From NCBI GenBank assembly GCA_026990035.1, contig JALSIM010000041.1, forward strand, positions 124,001-188,000: a DNA stretch of 64,000 bases, written 5' to 3'. The translations under genes and the position numbers were made by a program. The stretch's first letter is position 1, and each line of letters begins with the position of its first letter. Shown in pieces: positions 30,400-40,303 of this stretch. The notes beneath the pieces were generated by a model. That model did not search any database, had not been told where the DNA came from, and saw only the letters and a program-made list of their open reading frames with translations. This DNA is from Alphaproteobacteria bacterium (lineage in GTDB: Bacteria; Pseudomonadota; Alphaproteobacteria; Geminicoccales; Geminicoccaceae).

Positions 30400-31709
30400 G
30401 CGGCTTTTCCTACCGGCGCGGCGAGCTGTTCGCCGAGGCGGTGCCGGTCGCGGAGATCGCCGCCGCGGTCGGCACTCCGGTCTATGTCTACAGCGCCAAC
30501 GCCGTGCGCGCGCGCCTGCGGGCTTTCGCGGCGGCCTTCGCCGACCTTCCGGCCCTGTTCTGCTACGCCCTCAAGGCCAACCCGAACCTCGCCATCCTGC
30601 GTCTCCTGGCGGCCGAGGGTGCCGGCGCCGACACGGTTTCGGGAGGCGAGATCGAGCGTGCCCTCGCCGCCGGGATGCCGCCCGAACGGATCGTCTTCGC
30701 CGGGGTCGCCAAGACCGACGAGGAGATGCGGCTCGGCCTCGGCCGGGGCATCTACCAGTTCAACGTCGAGTCGGCGGAGGAGCTGGAGCGGCTCGCCGCC
30801 GTCGCCCGTGCCGCCGGAACCACCGCACCGGTGGCGATCCGGGTCAATCCGGACGTCGCCGCCGAAACGCACGACAAGATCAGTACCGGACGGCGGGGCG
30901 ACAAGTTCGGCATCCCCCTCGAGGAGGCGACGGCGGTCTACGAGCGGGCGGCGGGTCTGCCGGGGGTCGCGGCGGTCGGCGTGCATCTGCACATCGGCTC
31001 CCAGATCACCGGTCTCGGCCCCTTCGCCCGCGCCTACCGCCGCGGGGTCGAGCTGTGGCGCGATCTCCGGGCGCGGGGAATCGCCGTCGAGCGGATCGAT
31101 TTCGGCGGCGGCTTCGGCATCCGCTATCGCGAGGAGACGCCGGTCGATCCGGTGGCTCTCGCGGCGCTGGTCCGCGATCTCCTCGGCGGGGCGGCGTGCC
31201 GGCTGATCTTCGAGCCGGGGCGTGCCCTGGTCGGCGAGGCGGGGATCCTCGTGAGCCGGGTCATCTATCGCAAGGAGACCCGGGCCGGTCGATTCCTGGT
31301 CGTGGACGCCGGCATGCAGACGCTGCTGCGACCCGCCCTCTACGACGCCTGGCACGACATCTTCCCGGTCCGCGAGCCTCCTCCCGGTACGCCTCTGCTG
31401 GTGATGGACGTGGTCGGACCGATCTGCGAGAGCAGCGACGTGCTCGGCCGCGATCGCCGTCTACCGCCCCTGTCCCGGGGCGAGCTGATCGCGATCGGCG
31501 CCGCCGGAGCCTATGGCGCGGCCATGGTTTCGAACTATAATTCCAGGCCTCGACCGGCCGAGGTGCTGGTCGACGGCGATCGCTGGGCGGTGATCAAGCC
31601 GCGGCTGGAGCCGGCCGCCCAGTTCGCCGACGAGGTCGTGCCTTCCTGGCTTCCCGGGCCGGATGCGCAGGACCGCCCGAGCGGGAGCCACGGCGATGCC
31701 GACGACTGA
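30396..31709 (+). CDS. lysA: Diaminopimelate decarboxylase
   Basis: PLP enzyme making L-lysine from meso-diaminopimelate, 437 residues. The PLP lysine is Lys60 in FCYALKANPNL, with HIGSQI and GGGFGIRYREE in the barrel and CESSDVLGRDR near the C-terminus. The start is GTG 30396, embedded in the stop of lptM. Translation is likely coupled. The 3' end overlaps the TIGR02302 gene by 14 bases. Confidence 0.97.
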   Translation: MSGFSYRRGELFAEAVPVAEIAAAVGTPVYVYSANAVRARLRAFAAAFADLPALFCYALKANPNLAILRLLAAEGAGADTVSGGEIERALAAGMPPERIVFAGVAKTDEEMRLGLGRGIYQFNVESAEELERLAAVARAAGTTAPVAIRVNPDVAAETHDKISTGRRGDKFGIPLEEATAVYERAAGLPGVAAVGVHLHIGSQITGLGPFARAYRRGVELWRDLRARGIAVERIDFGGGFGIRYREETPVDPVALAALVRDLLGGAACRLIFEPGRALVGEAGILVSRVIYRKETRAGRFLVVDAGMQTLLRPALYDAWHDIFPVREPPPGTPLLVMDVVGPICESSDVLGRDRRLPPLSRGELIAIGAAGAYGAAMVSNYNSRPRPAEVLVDGDRWAVIKPRLEPAAQFADEVVPSWLPGPDAQDRPSGSHGDADD

Positions 31710-34179
31710 GGAGATCCTCCGCGATCCGCGGCTGCGGGCCAAGCTCCACGCCGCGCGGCTCGCCCTCTTCTGGGAGCGGCTGTGGTCGGGTCTCTGGCCG
31801 AGCGCCGCGATCCTCGGGCTGTTCCTGCTGTTCGCCCTGTTCGACCTCTGGACCCTCCTGCCGCGCTGGCTCCACCTCTCCGGCCTCCTGCTGTTCCTCG
31901 CCGGCTTCCTCTTCACCCTCCACCGCAGCCGCGACGTCTGGCACCCGCCCTCGGGCGAAGAAGCGATGGCGAGGCTCGAGCGCGACAGCGGGGTCGCCCA
32001 TCAGCCGTTGCGGGCGGCGATGGACGCCCTCGCCGTCGGCGCCGGAGATCCCTGGGCACGGCGCCTTTGGAGGCTTCACCGCGCCCGTCTCGAAGCCCTC
32101 CTCGCCCGGCTCCGTCCGCGACCGCCCCGCTCGCCGCTGCCACGGCGCGATCCCTGGGCACTGCGGGCCGCCCTCCTGCTGCTGCTGGTGGTGGGGCTGG
32201 TCGAGGCCCGGGGCGAGATCGGCGACCGGCTCCTGCGGGCCGTCTGGCCGCAGCCGCGCGATACCCGGCAGCTCGGCACTCCGGCGCTCGAGGTGTGGTT
32301 CGCGCCACCCGCCTACACCCGGCGCGCGCCCTTCCGTCTCGATCCCGCGGCCTGGACGGCGCCGGTGGAAGTCCCGGCCGGCAGCGTCATGCAGCTCCAG
32401 GTCCACGGGCTCGGAGAGCATGCGGAGGAACCGCCGGAGCTGATCGCCGACGGGGTCGCACGGCCGTTCACCCTCCTCGGCGGCGGCAGCGCCGAGGCGC
32501 GCTTCGAGGTCACCGCGGATGCCACCGTGGAGGTCCGGCTCGGGGAAAACGCCCCCCTCGCACGGCTCGCCCTGCACGCCCTGCCCGACACCCCACCCAC
32601 CATCCGCTTCCTCGAGGCCCCGCGCACCACGCTGCGCGGGGCGCTCGACCTGCGTTTCGAGGCCGGCGACGATTACGGGCTGGTGGAGATCGCCCTCGTC
32701 ATCGAGCCGCCGGCACCGAGCGAGGAGCCGGGCGGTGCCGTCGAGCGCCATGTCCTGGTGCGTCCCGCCAAGCAGCCGGCGGATCTGGCGAGCCGCAGCT
32801 TCCTCGATCTCACGCCCCATCCGCGGGCCGGGTTGCCGGTCGTCCTCCGGCTGGAGGCGGTCGATGCCACCGGCCAGACGGGCCGGAGCGGTCCCCTCGA
32901 AATCACCCTCCCCGAGCGGGTCTTCGACCATCCGCTGGCGCGGGCGGTGATCGAGCAGCGCAAGCGGCTGGTCGAGCGGCCCGCCCGCTGGGCCCTGGTG
33001 GCCCGCCGCCTGCGGGCGCTGGCGGCGACCGAGGAGGCGCTCGCGCTCGGCTTTTCGGTGCCGCTCTCCCTCGATGTCGCGGCCGCCCGTCTGGAGCGCC
33101 AGCGGGGCGCCGAAGGCCGCCGTTCGGTGGTCGATCTCCTGTGGGAGATCGCGCTGTTCATCGAGGAGGGCGCGCTGTCGATCGCCGAACGGCAGATGCG
33201 CGAGCTCCAGGAGGAGCTCCGGCGGGCCCTGCTCGAGGGCGCCGAGGACCGGGAGCTCGAACGGCTCATGCGCGAGCTGCAGCAGGCCCTCGAACGCTAT
33301 CTCGACGAGCTCGCGCGACGGGCGATGGAACGGATGATGGAGCGCGAGCCCACGCGCGAAAGCGAGCTCGGGCCGCTCGATCCCGAGCGCCTCCTGCGGC
33401 GGGACGATCTGATGGAGATGCTGCGCCGGGTCGAGGAGCTCGTGAAGAGCGGCATGCGGGACGCCGCCCGGGAACTGCTGAGCGAACTCCAGAACATGCT
33501 CGAGAACATGCAGGCGGCGATGCCGCGCCTCCAGCCGACCCCCGGGGAACGGGCGCTGGACGATCTGCAGCGGATGATCGAGCTGCAGCGCCAGCTCCTC
33601 GATCGCAGTTTCGAGCTCGACCGACAGCTTCGCGGCGGCCGGGCCGATCTCCGCGACGGCCGCCGGGGCCGCGAAGGCGAGGGCGAGACGCGGCCGCAGG
33701 CTTCGGGACGGGCGGCGATGGAACAGGAGGCGCTGCGCCGGGCGCTGGGTGAGCTCATGCGCCGGCTCGGCGAGGCCGGGATGCAGATCCCGCGCGCCCT
33801 GGGCGATGCCGAACTGCAGATGCGCGAGGCGCGCCGGGCGCTCGACCGCGGCGCCCCCGGTCGGGCGACGCAGCCCCAGACCCGGGCGCTCGAGTTCATG
33901 CAGCAGGGCGGCCAGGCGATGCTCGAGCAGCTCCGCGAGCAGCTCGCCCGGGAGCCGGGGGCCGGACGCCCCGGCCTGCCGGGCCGCCGCGGCCGGGATC
34001 CGCTGGGCCGGGCGATGCGCAACGAGGGCGGTTTCCAGACCGACGGCGTCGATCTGCCGGACGACTACGATCTCGGCCGCGCGCGCGGCGTCCTCGAAGA
34101 GCTCTACCGGCGCTCCGGCGAACGCCGCCGGCCGCGCTACGAACTCGACTATTACGAGCGCCTGCTGGACCGTTTCTGA
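31696..34179 (+). CDS. TIGR02302/DUF4175 large membrane protein
   Basis: 827 residues, an alphaproteobacterial family of unknown function. Two membrane segments lie at about residues 34-70 and a third near 165-182, followed by a periplasmic-like beta-rich part, then a long charged coiled coil (about 480-720) and a Gly/Arg-rich segment. The end has ELDYYERLLDRF, conserved in the family. ATG 31696 was chosen within the end of lysA. Order lysA-TIGR02302 is characteristic of Alphaproteobacteria. A cell-envelope role is plausible. Confidence 0.92.
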   Translation: MPTTEEILRDPRLRAKLHAARLALFWERLWSGLWPSAAILGLFLLFALFDLWTLLPRWLHLSGLLLFLAGFLFTLHRSRDVWHPPSGEEAMARLERDSGVAHQPLRAAMDALAVGAGDPWARRLWRLHRARLEALLARLRPRPPRSPLPRRDPWALRAALLLLLVVGLVEARGEIGDRLLRAVWPQPRDTRQLGTPALEVWFAPPAYTRRAPFRLDPAAWTAPVEVPAGSVMQLQVHGLGEHAEEPPELIADGVARPFTLLGGGSAEARFEVTADATVEVRLGENAPLARLALHALPDTPPTIRFLEAPRTTLRGALDLRFEAGDDYGLVEIALVIEPPAPSEEPGGAVERHVLVRPAKQPADLASRSFLDLTPHPRAGLPVVLRLEAVDATGQTGRSGPLEITLPERVFDHPLARAVIEQRKRLVERPARWALVARRLRALAATEEALALGFSVPLSLDVAAARLERQRGAEGRRSVVDLLWEIALFIEEGALSIAERQMRELQEELRRALLEGAEDRELERLMRELQQALERYLDELARRAMERMMEREPTRESELGPLDPERLLRRDDLMEMLRRVEELVKSGMRDAARELLSELQNMLENMQAAMPRLQPTPGERALDDLQRMIELQRQLLDRSFELDRQLRGGRADLRDGRRGREGEGETRPQASGRAAMEQEALRRALGELMRRLGEAGMQIPRALGDAELQMREARRALDRGAPGRATQPQTRALEFMQQGGQAMLEQLREQLAREPGAGRPGLPGRRGRDPLGRAMRNEGGFQTDGVDLPDDYDLGRARGVLEELYRRSGERRRPRYELDYYERLLDRF

Positions 34180-34184
34180 GCCTC

Positions 34185-34874
34185 TTGCGGATCTTCGACC
34201 ATCCCTCGCCCAACCACGGACCGCGCCCCGAGGGGGCGGCGATCGCTCTCGTTGTCCTGCATTATACGGGGATGCGCGATGCGGCTTCGGCCCTGGAGCG
34301 GCTGTGCACGCCGGGAAGCGGCGTCTCCTGTCATTATCTGATCGAGGAGGACGGCACCGCCCATCGGCTGGTGGCGGATCATCGGCGGGCCTGGCACGCC
34401 GGTCGCGGAGCCTGGCGGCACCATCGCGACGTCAACGACGTCGCGATCGGGATCGAGCTCGTCAATCCCGGTCACGAGTGGGGCTACCGGCCGTTTCCCG
34501 GGGCCCAGATCGAGGCGCTCTGCACGCTTCTGGATATGCTGCTGCGACGCCACCGTCTGGGCCCGGCGGCGGTGGTGGGCCACAGCGACGTGGCTCCCGA
34601 CCGCAAGAGCGATCCGGGAGAGCTGTTCCCCTGGCCGGCCCTGGCGGCCCGGGGGCTCGCCCTCTGGCCCCGGGAGGCGCCACCGCGTCCCGTCGATCCG
34701 CTGTACGCCCGCGCCCTGCTGCAGCGGATCGGCTATCCCCGCGGAGCCGACGCTCCCCCGCTCGCGACCCTGCTGCGGGCCTTCCAGCGGCGGTTCCGCC
34801 CCCGGCGGGTGGACGGGGTGGCGGACTCCGAAACCATGGGGCTGCTCGAAGCGGTGGCCGCCTTGTCGGCCTGA
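34185..34874 (+). CDS. N-acetylmuramoyl-L-alanine amidase (AmpD/AmiD family) with peptidoglycan-binding domain
   Basis: 229 residues. The zinc amidase_2 domain has His26 (LHYTG), Glu91 (GIELVNPG), His133 (VGHSDVAPDRKSDPG) with Lys141 and Asp143 as the rest of the metal/catalytic set. A C-terminal PG_binding_1-like segment spans about 165-229. No signal peptide, so it is probably cytosolic recycling of anhydro-muropeptides, as for AmpD. The start is TTG 34185, five bases after the upstream stop. No better start retains His26. Confidence 0.9.
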   Translation: MRIFDHPSPNHGPRPEGAAIALVVLHYTGMRDAASALERLCTPGSGVSCHYLIEEDGTAHRLVADHRRAWHAGRGAWRHHRDVNDVAIGIELVNPGHEWGYRPFPGAQIEALCTLLDMLLRRHRLGPAAVVGHSDVAPDRKSDPGELFPWPALAARGLALWPREAPPRPVDPLYARALLQRIGYPRGADAPPLATLLRAFQRRFRPRRVDGVADSETMGLLEAVAALSA

Positions 34875-34897
34875 TCCCGCCGCCCTAGATTCGGAGC

Positions 34898-35288
<391 letters not shown>

Positions 35289-35330
35289 ACCGCTCCCCTC
35301 TTCCAAGACTTTCCACGGCAAGGCCAAGGC

Positions 35331-35339
35331 TTATCCACA
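35331..35339 (+). promoter_or_regulatory. Consensus DnaA box
   Basis: Exact TTATCCACA at the left end of the rnpB-rsmH gap, in an AT-rich setting. A second exact box lies at 35777-35785 in the opposite orientation. Confidence 0.55.
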
Positions 35340-35421
35340 GAAATGTTCCAGACATTGGTTTTTCCCCTTTTATCAAGCGGTTATTGAATGGCTTTTGACG
35401 AGATTTCTCAATTGTCCTCTC

Positions 35422-35450
35422 TTGACCGACCCGAAGGGCGTTCGTACAGT
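35422..35450 (+). promoter_or_regulatory. Candidate promoter of the dcw cluster
   Basis: TTGACC (35422-35427) and TACAGT (35445-35450) are separated by exactly 17 bases. A second TTGACG lies 27 bases upstream. The predicted start near 35457 leaves a leader of about 330 bases before rsmH. Confidence 0.5.
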
Positions 35451-35456
35451 GTATCC

Positions 35457-35786
35457 GACGCGCAACGCTGGCGACCGAATTCCTGCGTTTCCCGCAAGAG
35501 AAGTGGCCTGTTGCACGGCGGACGCGTCAAGTTGCGGTGATGAGATCGGACCTGCGTCGTGACTACGTCTTCCAACGGCGGTGTCACTTTTTTCTCCATT
35601 ACTTGCTCGTGCTGAAAACGCTTGCGTTTCGGCTTGGGGATCCATGCGCGTTCGTCGAGGCGAGATCGGATCTGTGCTCCATCGCTGTCTTCGCCCGTTC
35701 CGGGACCATTTTCGCTTCTTTCGACCGTCGATTTCGGGACCCGCGATGGCGCCGCCCTCTCTCCGTCTCACCCCCCTGTGGATAAC
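35457..35786 (+). promoter_or_regulatory. Long structured leader before rsmH, without mraZ
   Basis: No convincing protein is encoded. A GTGAC/GTCAC stem (35559-35563, 35583-35587) is followed by six T, a possible weak attenuator. A stronger interrupted hairpin around AAACGC/GCGTTT lies at about 35611-35633. MraZ, the usual first gene and repressor of the cluster, and its TGGG-type repeats are not visible. Confidence 0.4.
35777..35785 (-). promoter_or_regulatory. Consensus DnaA box overlapping the rsmH start region
   Basis: Exact TGTGGATAA ends one base before the first candidate rsmH ATG (35787). If bound by DnaA it would cover the ribosome-loading region in DNA, not the promoter. Confidence 0.5.
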
Positions 35787-36758
35787 ATGAACGGACGGCA
35801 CATGACCCATGTTCCCGTCCTCCTGAACGAGACCCTCGCGGCGCTGGCGCCACGGCCCGGTCGGCTGGTGGTGGATGCCACCTTCGGCGGCGGCGGTTAC
35901 AGCCGGGCGCTGCTCGACGCGGGCTGCCGGGTGATCGGTATCGATCGCGATCCCGAGGCGGTCGCGCGCGGCCGCGAACTGGCGGCGACGACCTCCCGCT
36001 TCACCATGCTCGCCGGCAGTTTCGGCGCCCTCGACCGGCTTCTCGCCGGGATCGGCGTGACCGCGGTCGAGGGGGTGGTGTTCGACCTCGGCCTGTCCTC
36101 GTTCCAGCTCGGGGCGGCGGACCGTGGTTTCGCCTTCACCAGGGACGGGCCGCTCGACATGCGCATGGAGCGGCGCGGGCCGACCGCGGCCGAACTCCTC
36201 GCCCGACTGGACGAACGGGAACTCGCGCGGATCTTCCGCGACTACGGGGAGGAGCCGGCGGCGCGTCGCATCGCCCGGGCGATCGTCGCCCGCCGCCGTG
36301 ACCGCCCCCTGACCCGAACGACCGAACTGGCCGAGCTGATCGCCCGGGTGACCGGCGGGCGCCATCACCACCGCCATCCCGCCACCCGGACCTTCCAGGC
36401 CCTCCGGATCGCCGTCAACGACGAACTCGGGGAACTCGAACGGGGCCTCGAAGCGGCTCTGGGCGTGCTGGTTCCCGGTGGTCGGCTGGCGGTGGTCTCC
36501 TTCCACTCCCTCGAGGATCGGCTGGTCAAACGCTTCATCGACCGCCACGCCGGACGGTCGGCCGGGGCCTCGCGCCACCGTCCCGAACCGCCGCGTCGTC
36601 GGGCCCTGCTCGCCCCATGCGGCCGGCGCGTGATCCGTCCCGGAGCCGAGGAAATCGCCCGCAACCCCCGGGCCCGCTCCGCCCGCCTGCGGGTCGCCCG
36701 CAGGCTCGCCCCCGAGGAAGGCGAAACCGAGCCGGCCGGCTGGAGGTGCGCCGCATGA
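35787..36758 (+). CDS. rsmH: 16S rRNA (cytosine(1402)-N4)-methyltransferase
   Basis: SAM-dependent rRNA methyltransferase (MraW), about 323 residues. HVPVLLNETLAAL opens the protein, VDATFGGGGYSRALL is the SAM site, then GVVFDLGLSSFQL, and TFQALRIAVNDEL with AVVSFHSLEDRLVK later. Two starts are possible: ATG 35787 and ATG 35802, five codons apart, neither with a strong ribosome site. First gene of the dcw cluster here. The stop overlaps ftsL as ATGA. Confidence 0.95.
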   Translation: MNGRHMTHVPVLLNETLAALAPRPGRLVVDATFGGGGYSRALLDAGCRVIGIDRDPEAVARGRELAATTSRFTMLAGSFGALDRLLAGIGVTAVEGVVFDLGLSSFQLGAADRGFAFTRDGPLDMRMERRGPTAAELLARLDERELARIFRDYGEEPAARRIARAIVARRRDRPLTRTTELAELIARVTGGRHHHRHPATRTFQALRIAVNDELGELERGLEAALGVLVPGGRLAVVSFHSLEDRLVKRFIDRHAGRSAGASRHRPEPPRRRALLAPCGRRVIRPGAEEIARNPRARSARLRVARRLAPEEGETEPAGWRCAA

Positions 36759-37144
36759 TGTCGCGTCCGGCGATCGTTCTCCTGGCGCTTTTGCTGCTGG
36801 CGGTCGGCGCCGTCTACCAGCTCAAATACGCGGTGCGCAATCTGGAGCTGGAGCGGGCGGCGATCGAGCGGGCGATCACCGAAACGAGCTGGCGCCTGCG
36901 CAGTCTGCACGCGAGCTGGGCCTATCTCACCCGGCCCGAGCGCCTCTCGCGGCTCGCCGCCCGGCTCGGTCTCGAGCCGGCGAGCGCCACCCGGATCGTC
37001 CGGCTCGACCAGATCGGCACCCGCGACCAGCTCGAATTCGCCGCCAGGCCGGTCCCGGTGCCGCTGCCCTCGGGGCGGGAGGTGTTGCTGCGGGCGAAGC
37101 CGGTCGTCACCTTCGCCTTCGATTCGGGACGGCAGCGACGATGA
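36755..37144 (+). CDS. ftsL: Cell division protein FtsL
   Basis: 129-residue single-pass protein: one membrane helix at about residues 5-23, then a periplasmic coiled coil (YAVRNLELERAAIERAITETSWRL split over residues 25-50). It bridges FtsQ and the FtsWI synthase in the divisome. Identified by length, topology and position rather than strong motifs. The start overlaps the rsmH stop, and ftsI starts in its stop codon. Confidence 0.88.
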   Translation: MMSRPAIVLLALLLLAVGAVYQLKYAVRNLELERAAIERAITETSWRLRSLHASWAYLTRPERLSRLAARLGLEPASATRIVRLDQIGTRDQLEFAARPVPVPLPSGREVLLRAKPVVTFAFDSGRQRR

Positions 37145-38874
37145 CCGGCGATCCCGACGGCGGCGGCCGGGCGCTGACGGCGGTCGAGGGGGGGCGGCTG
37201 CGGGTCCGTCTGCTGGCCGCGATCTTCGCCCTCGCCTTCCTGAGCGTCGGCATCCGTCTCGTCGACATGGTCTCGGACGCGACGCCGGTGCGCTCGGCGG
37301 CGAGCGGCGACGAAGCCGCACGCGCCGCCCGCGTTCCCGCCCGGGCCGAGATCCGCGATCGCAACGGCATCCTGCTGGCGACCAACGTCCAGGTGCTGTC
37401 CCTGACCGCCGATCCCAGCGAGCTTCCCGACCCCGACGCGGCGGCCGAACTCCTCGCCGCCCGTCTGGCCGGAGTGGAGGCGGCCGAACTCAAGCGCCGC
37501 TTCACCGTCGGCCGCCGTTTCGCCTGGGTGAAGCGGGAGCTCACCCCGGCCGAGCAGCGGGCGGTCCTGGAGCTGGGCCTGCCGGGGCTCGACTTCCGCA
37601 TCTCGCAGCGCCGTCTCTATCCCCAGCGCCGTCTCGCGAGTCACGTCCTCGGCTTCACCGGCGTCGACAACCAGGGGCTGGCCGGGATCGAGCTCGCGAT
37701 GGATCGGCGGCTGCGCGAGACCCCCGAGCCGCTGGTGACCTCCCTCGATATTCGGGTCCAGGAAGTGGTCCGCGAGACTCTGCTCCGGGCCTACCGGCGG
37801 TTCCGGGCCATCGGCGCCTGCGCCATCGTCCTCGACGCCCGCAGCGGCGAACTGCTGTCGCTGGTCAGCCTGCCCGATTTCGACCCCAATGCCTACGAGC
37901 GGGCACGTCCCGCCGAGCGCGAGAACCGCTGCACCGGGGGCGTCTACGAACTCGGCTCCCTGTTCAAGGTGATCACCGCCGCGATGGCCCTCGAATCCGG
38001 CGAGGTGGGGCTGCACGACCGTTTCAATGCCAGCGAACCGATCCGGATCGGCCGCAACCGCATCGGCGACGATCACGCCAAGGCGCGCTGGCTGACGGTG
38101 CCCGAGATCTTCGCCTTCTCCTCCAACGTCGGCACCGTGCAGATGGCCTTCGCCGCCGGTGGCGCGGCGAGCCAGCAGGCGTTCCTGGAGCGCCTCGGCA
38201 TGACCCGCCCGCTCGAGATCGAGCTCGTGCAGCGCGGTCGGCCGCTGGTGCCCCGGCGCTGGATCGACATCGTTTCGGCGACGGTCTCCTTCGGGCACGG
38301 AATCGCCGTGACACCGCTCCATTTCGCCGCCGCCGTCGCCGGCCTTTCCACCGACGGCCGCCGGGTCGCCCCCACCCTCCTGCGCCGGGACGGACCGCCG
38401 AAGGAGCCGCGGGTGCGGCTCGTCTCCGAACGGACGGTACGCGATCTGCGCTGGCTGATGTGGCTGGTGGTCGAGAAGGGCACCGGCACCAAGGCCCGGC
38501 TGCCGGCCTATCTGATCGGCGGCAAGACCGGGACCGCCGACAAGCCCGGCAAGGGGCGGCGCGGCTACGACGGCGAGGCGGTGATCGCCTCCTTCGTCGG
38601 GGTCTTTCCGATCGAGGATCCGCGCTACGTGGTCCTGGTCACTCTCGACGATCCCGAGGGCGACGAGGGAACCTTCGGTTTCCGCTACGGCGGCTGGACG
38701 GCGGCCCCGGTCGTGGCGACAATCGTCGATCGGATCGGTCCGCTCCTCGGGGTCGCCCCCTCCGATCCGGGGGCCCGGCAGCGATTTTTCGCGAGGCTCA
38801 AGATCGTGCCGGCCATGAACGGGCGGACCGGCGAGATGGAGGAAGGTCTTGCGGCTCTCGATGCTGGCTGGTGA
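37141..38874 (+). CDS. ftsI: Septal peptidoglycan transpeptidase FtsI (PBP3)
   Basis: 577 residues, bitopic class B penicillin-binding protein. A membrane helix lies at about 22-40, then the pedestal domain with RAEIRDRNGILLA. The transpeptidase motifs are SLFK (Ser273, Lys276), SSN (327-329) and KTG (462-464). The usual YEPGS before the active serine reads YELGS here, a minor variation. Works with FtsW. The stop is overlapped for 26 bases by murE. Confidence 0.96.
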   Translation: MTGDPDGGGRALTAVEGGRLRVRLLAAIFALAFLSVGIRLVDMVSDATPVRSAASGDEAARAARVPARAEIRDRNGILLATNVQVLSLTADPSELPDPDAAAELLAARLAGVEAAELKRRFTVGRRFAWVKRELTPAEQRAVLELGLPGLDFRISQRRLYPQRRLASHVLGFTGVDNQGLAGIELAMDRRLRETPEPLVTSLDIRVQEVVRETLLRAYRRFRAIGACAIVLDARSGELLSLVSLPDFDPNAYERARPAERENRCTGGVYELGSLFKVITAAMALESGEVGLHDRFNASEPIRIGRNRIGDDHAKARWLTVPEIFAFSSNVGTVQMAFAAGGAASQQAFLERLGMTRPLEIELVQRGRPLVPRRWIDIVSATVSFGHGIAVTPLHFAAAVAGLSTDGRRVAPTLLRRDGPPKEPRVRLVSERTVRDLRWLMWLVVEKGTGTKARLPAYLIGGKTGTADKPGKGRRGYDGEAVIASFVGVFPIEDPRYVVLVTLDDPEGDEGTFGFRYGGWTAAPVVATIVDRIGPLLGVAPSDPGARQRFFARLKIVPAMNGRTGEMEEGLAALDAGW

Positions 38875-40303
38875 GGGCGCCCGCATCCTGGGCGCCGGGG
38901 ACACCGAGGTCGGAGGCCTGACCGCGGACAGCCGCACCGTGCGCCGGGGCGATCTGTTCGCCGCCCTCCCCGGCAGCCGCGCCGACGGCCGCCGGTTCGT
39001 CGCCGAGGCGGTGGCCCGCGGGGCGGTGGCGGTGCTCGGGGATGCCGCCGTCGAGGGCTGGGCCGATCGCGTGAATCTGGTGATCGACGACAATCCGCGC
39101 CGGCGTTTCGCCCAGATGGCCTCGCGTTTCTACGACCGCCAGCCGGAACAGGTGGTCGCCGTCACCGGGACCAACGGCAAGACCTCGGTGGCCAGCTTCC
39201 TGCGCCAGATCTGGGAAATCGCCGGGCTGCCCGCCGCCAGCCTCGGCACCCTCGGCGTGGAGCCGGCCCGCCTCGGCGTCACCTGCAGCCTCACCACCCC
39301 CGATCCGGTGAGCCTCCACGAGGCCTGCGCGGCCCTCGCCGACGCCGGCATCACCAGGCTGGTGATCGAGGCCTCGAGCCACGGCCTCGCCCAGTACCGG
39401 CTCGACGGGCTGACCATCGGTGCCGCCGCCTTCACCAATCTGAGCCGCGATCATTTCGACTATCACGGCGATCGCGATTCCTATTTCTACGCCAAGGCCC
39501 GGCTGTTCTCCGAGCTCCTGCGGAGCGGGGGACGGGCGGTGCTCAACGCCGACGTCCCGGAATACGACCAGCTCGCCCGGATCTGCCGCCGGCGGGGGAT
39601 CGAGGTGATCGACTACGGCCGCCGGGCCCAGGATCTGGTGCTGCTGGAGCTGACGGCGGGAAGCGAGGGGATCACCCTCGCGTTCGCCTGCCGGGGCGCG
39701 GTCCAGAACGCCACCCTTCCCCTCTTCGGCCCGTTCCAGGCCCACAACGTCCTGGCCGCCCTCGGGCTGGCCGTCGCCGGTGGCCTCTCGGCCGAGATCG
39801 CCGCCGATGCCCTGACCGGTCTCCGCGGCGTCCCCGGCCGCATGCAGCGGGTCGTGCGACGCGAGGACGGGGCGATGGCCTTCGTCGACTACGCCCACAC
39901 CCCCGACGCGCTCGAGAAGGCGCTGGCGGCCCTGCGCGCTCATCTCCGGGGGCGGCTGATCCTCGTTTTCGGCTGCGGCGGCGATCGCGACCGCGGCAAG
40001 CGCCCGCAGATGGGCGGCATCGCCGGGCGACTCGCCGACCGGGTGATCGTCACCGACGACAATCCCCGCGGCGAGGACCCGGCCGCCATCCGGGCCGAAA
40101 TCCTCGCCGGCATCCGGGGCGAAGCGCTGGAGATCGGCGATCGGGCCGCGGCCATCGCCCGCGGCTGGGGGATGCTGGGCGCGGAGGACGCCCTCCTGGT
40201 GGCCGGCAAGGGCCACGAGACCGGCCAGATCGTCGGCGATGCCGTGTTCCCCTTCGACGACGCCGAGGTGCTGCGGTCGTTGGCCGGGAGGGGCGGCGGA
40301 TGA
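38849..40303 (+). CDS. murE: UDP-MurNAc-tripeptide ligase, meso-DAP-adding
   Basis: Adds meso-diaminopimelate to UDP-MurNAc-L-Ala-D-Glu, 484 residues. ATP site VTGTNGKTS, TTPDPVSLHEA, and VIEASSHGL. The DNPRGEDP motif near residue 410 selects meso-DAP. The best start is TTG 38849, because GGAGGA stands five bases upstream. ATG 38861 is an alternative with poor spacing. It begins inside ftsI and ends with an ATGA overlap into murF. Confidence 0.96.
   Translation: MRLSMLAGEGARILGAGDTEVGGLTADSRTVRRGDLFAALPGSRADGRRFVAEAVARGAVAVLGDAAVEGWADRVNLVIDDNPRRRFAQMASRFYDRQPEQVVAVTGTNGKTSVASFLRQIWEIAGLPAASLGTLGVEPARLGVTCSLTTPDPVSLHEACAALADAGITRLVIEASSHGLAQYRLDGLTIGAAAFTNLSRDHFDYHGDRDSYFYAKARLFSELLRSGGRAVLNADVPEYDQLARICRRRGIEVIDYGRRAQDLVLLELTAGSEGITLAFACRGAVQNATLPLFGPFQAHNVLAALGLAVAGGLSAEIAADALTGLRGVPGRMQRVVRREDGAMAFVDYAHTPDALEKALAALRAHLRGRLILVFGCGGDRDRGKRPQMGGIAGRLADRVIVTDDNPRGEDPAAIRAEILAGIRGEALEIGDRAAAIARGWGMLGAEDALLVAGKGHETGQIVGDAVFPFDDAEVLRSLAGRGGG

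Noticed and set aside
35537-35785. 82-codon ORF as a possible MraZ remnant
   Set aside because: No resemblance to MraZ and codon use is unlike the neighbours.
35331-35785. Chromosomal replication origin
   Set aside because: Only two DnaA boxes 440 bases apart and none of the usual origin neighbours such as dnaA, hemE or parAB.
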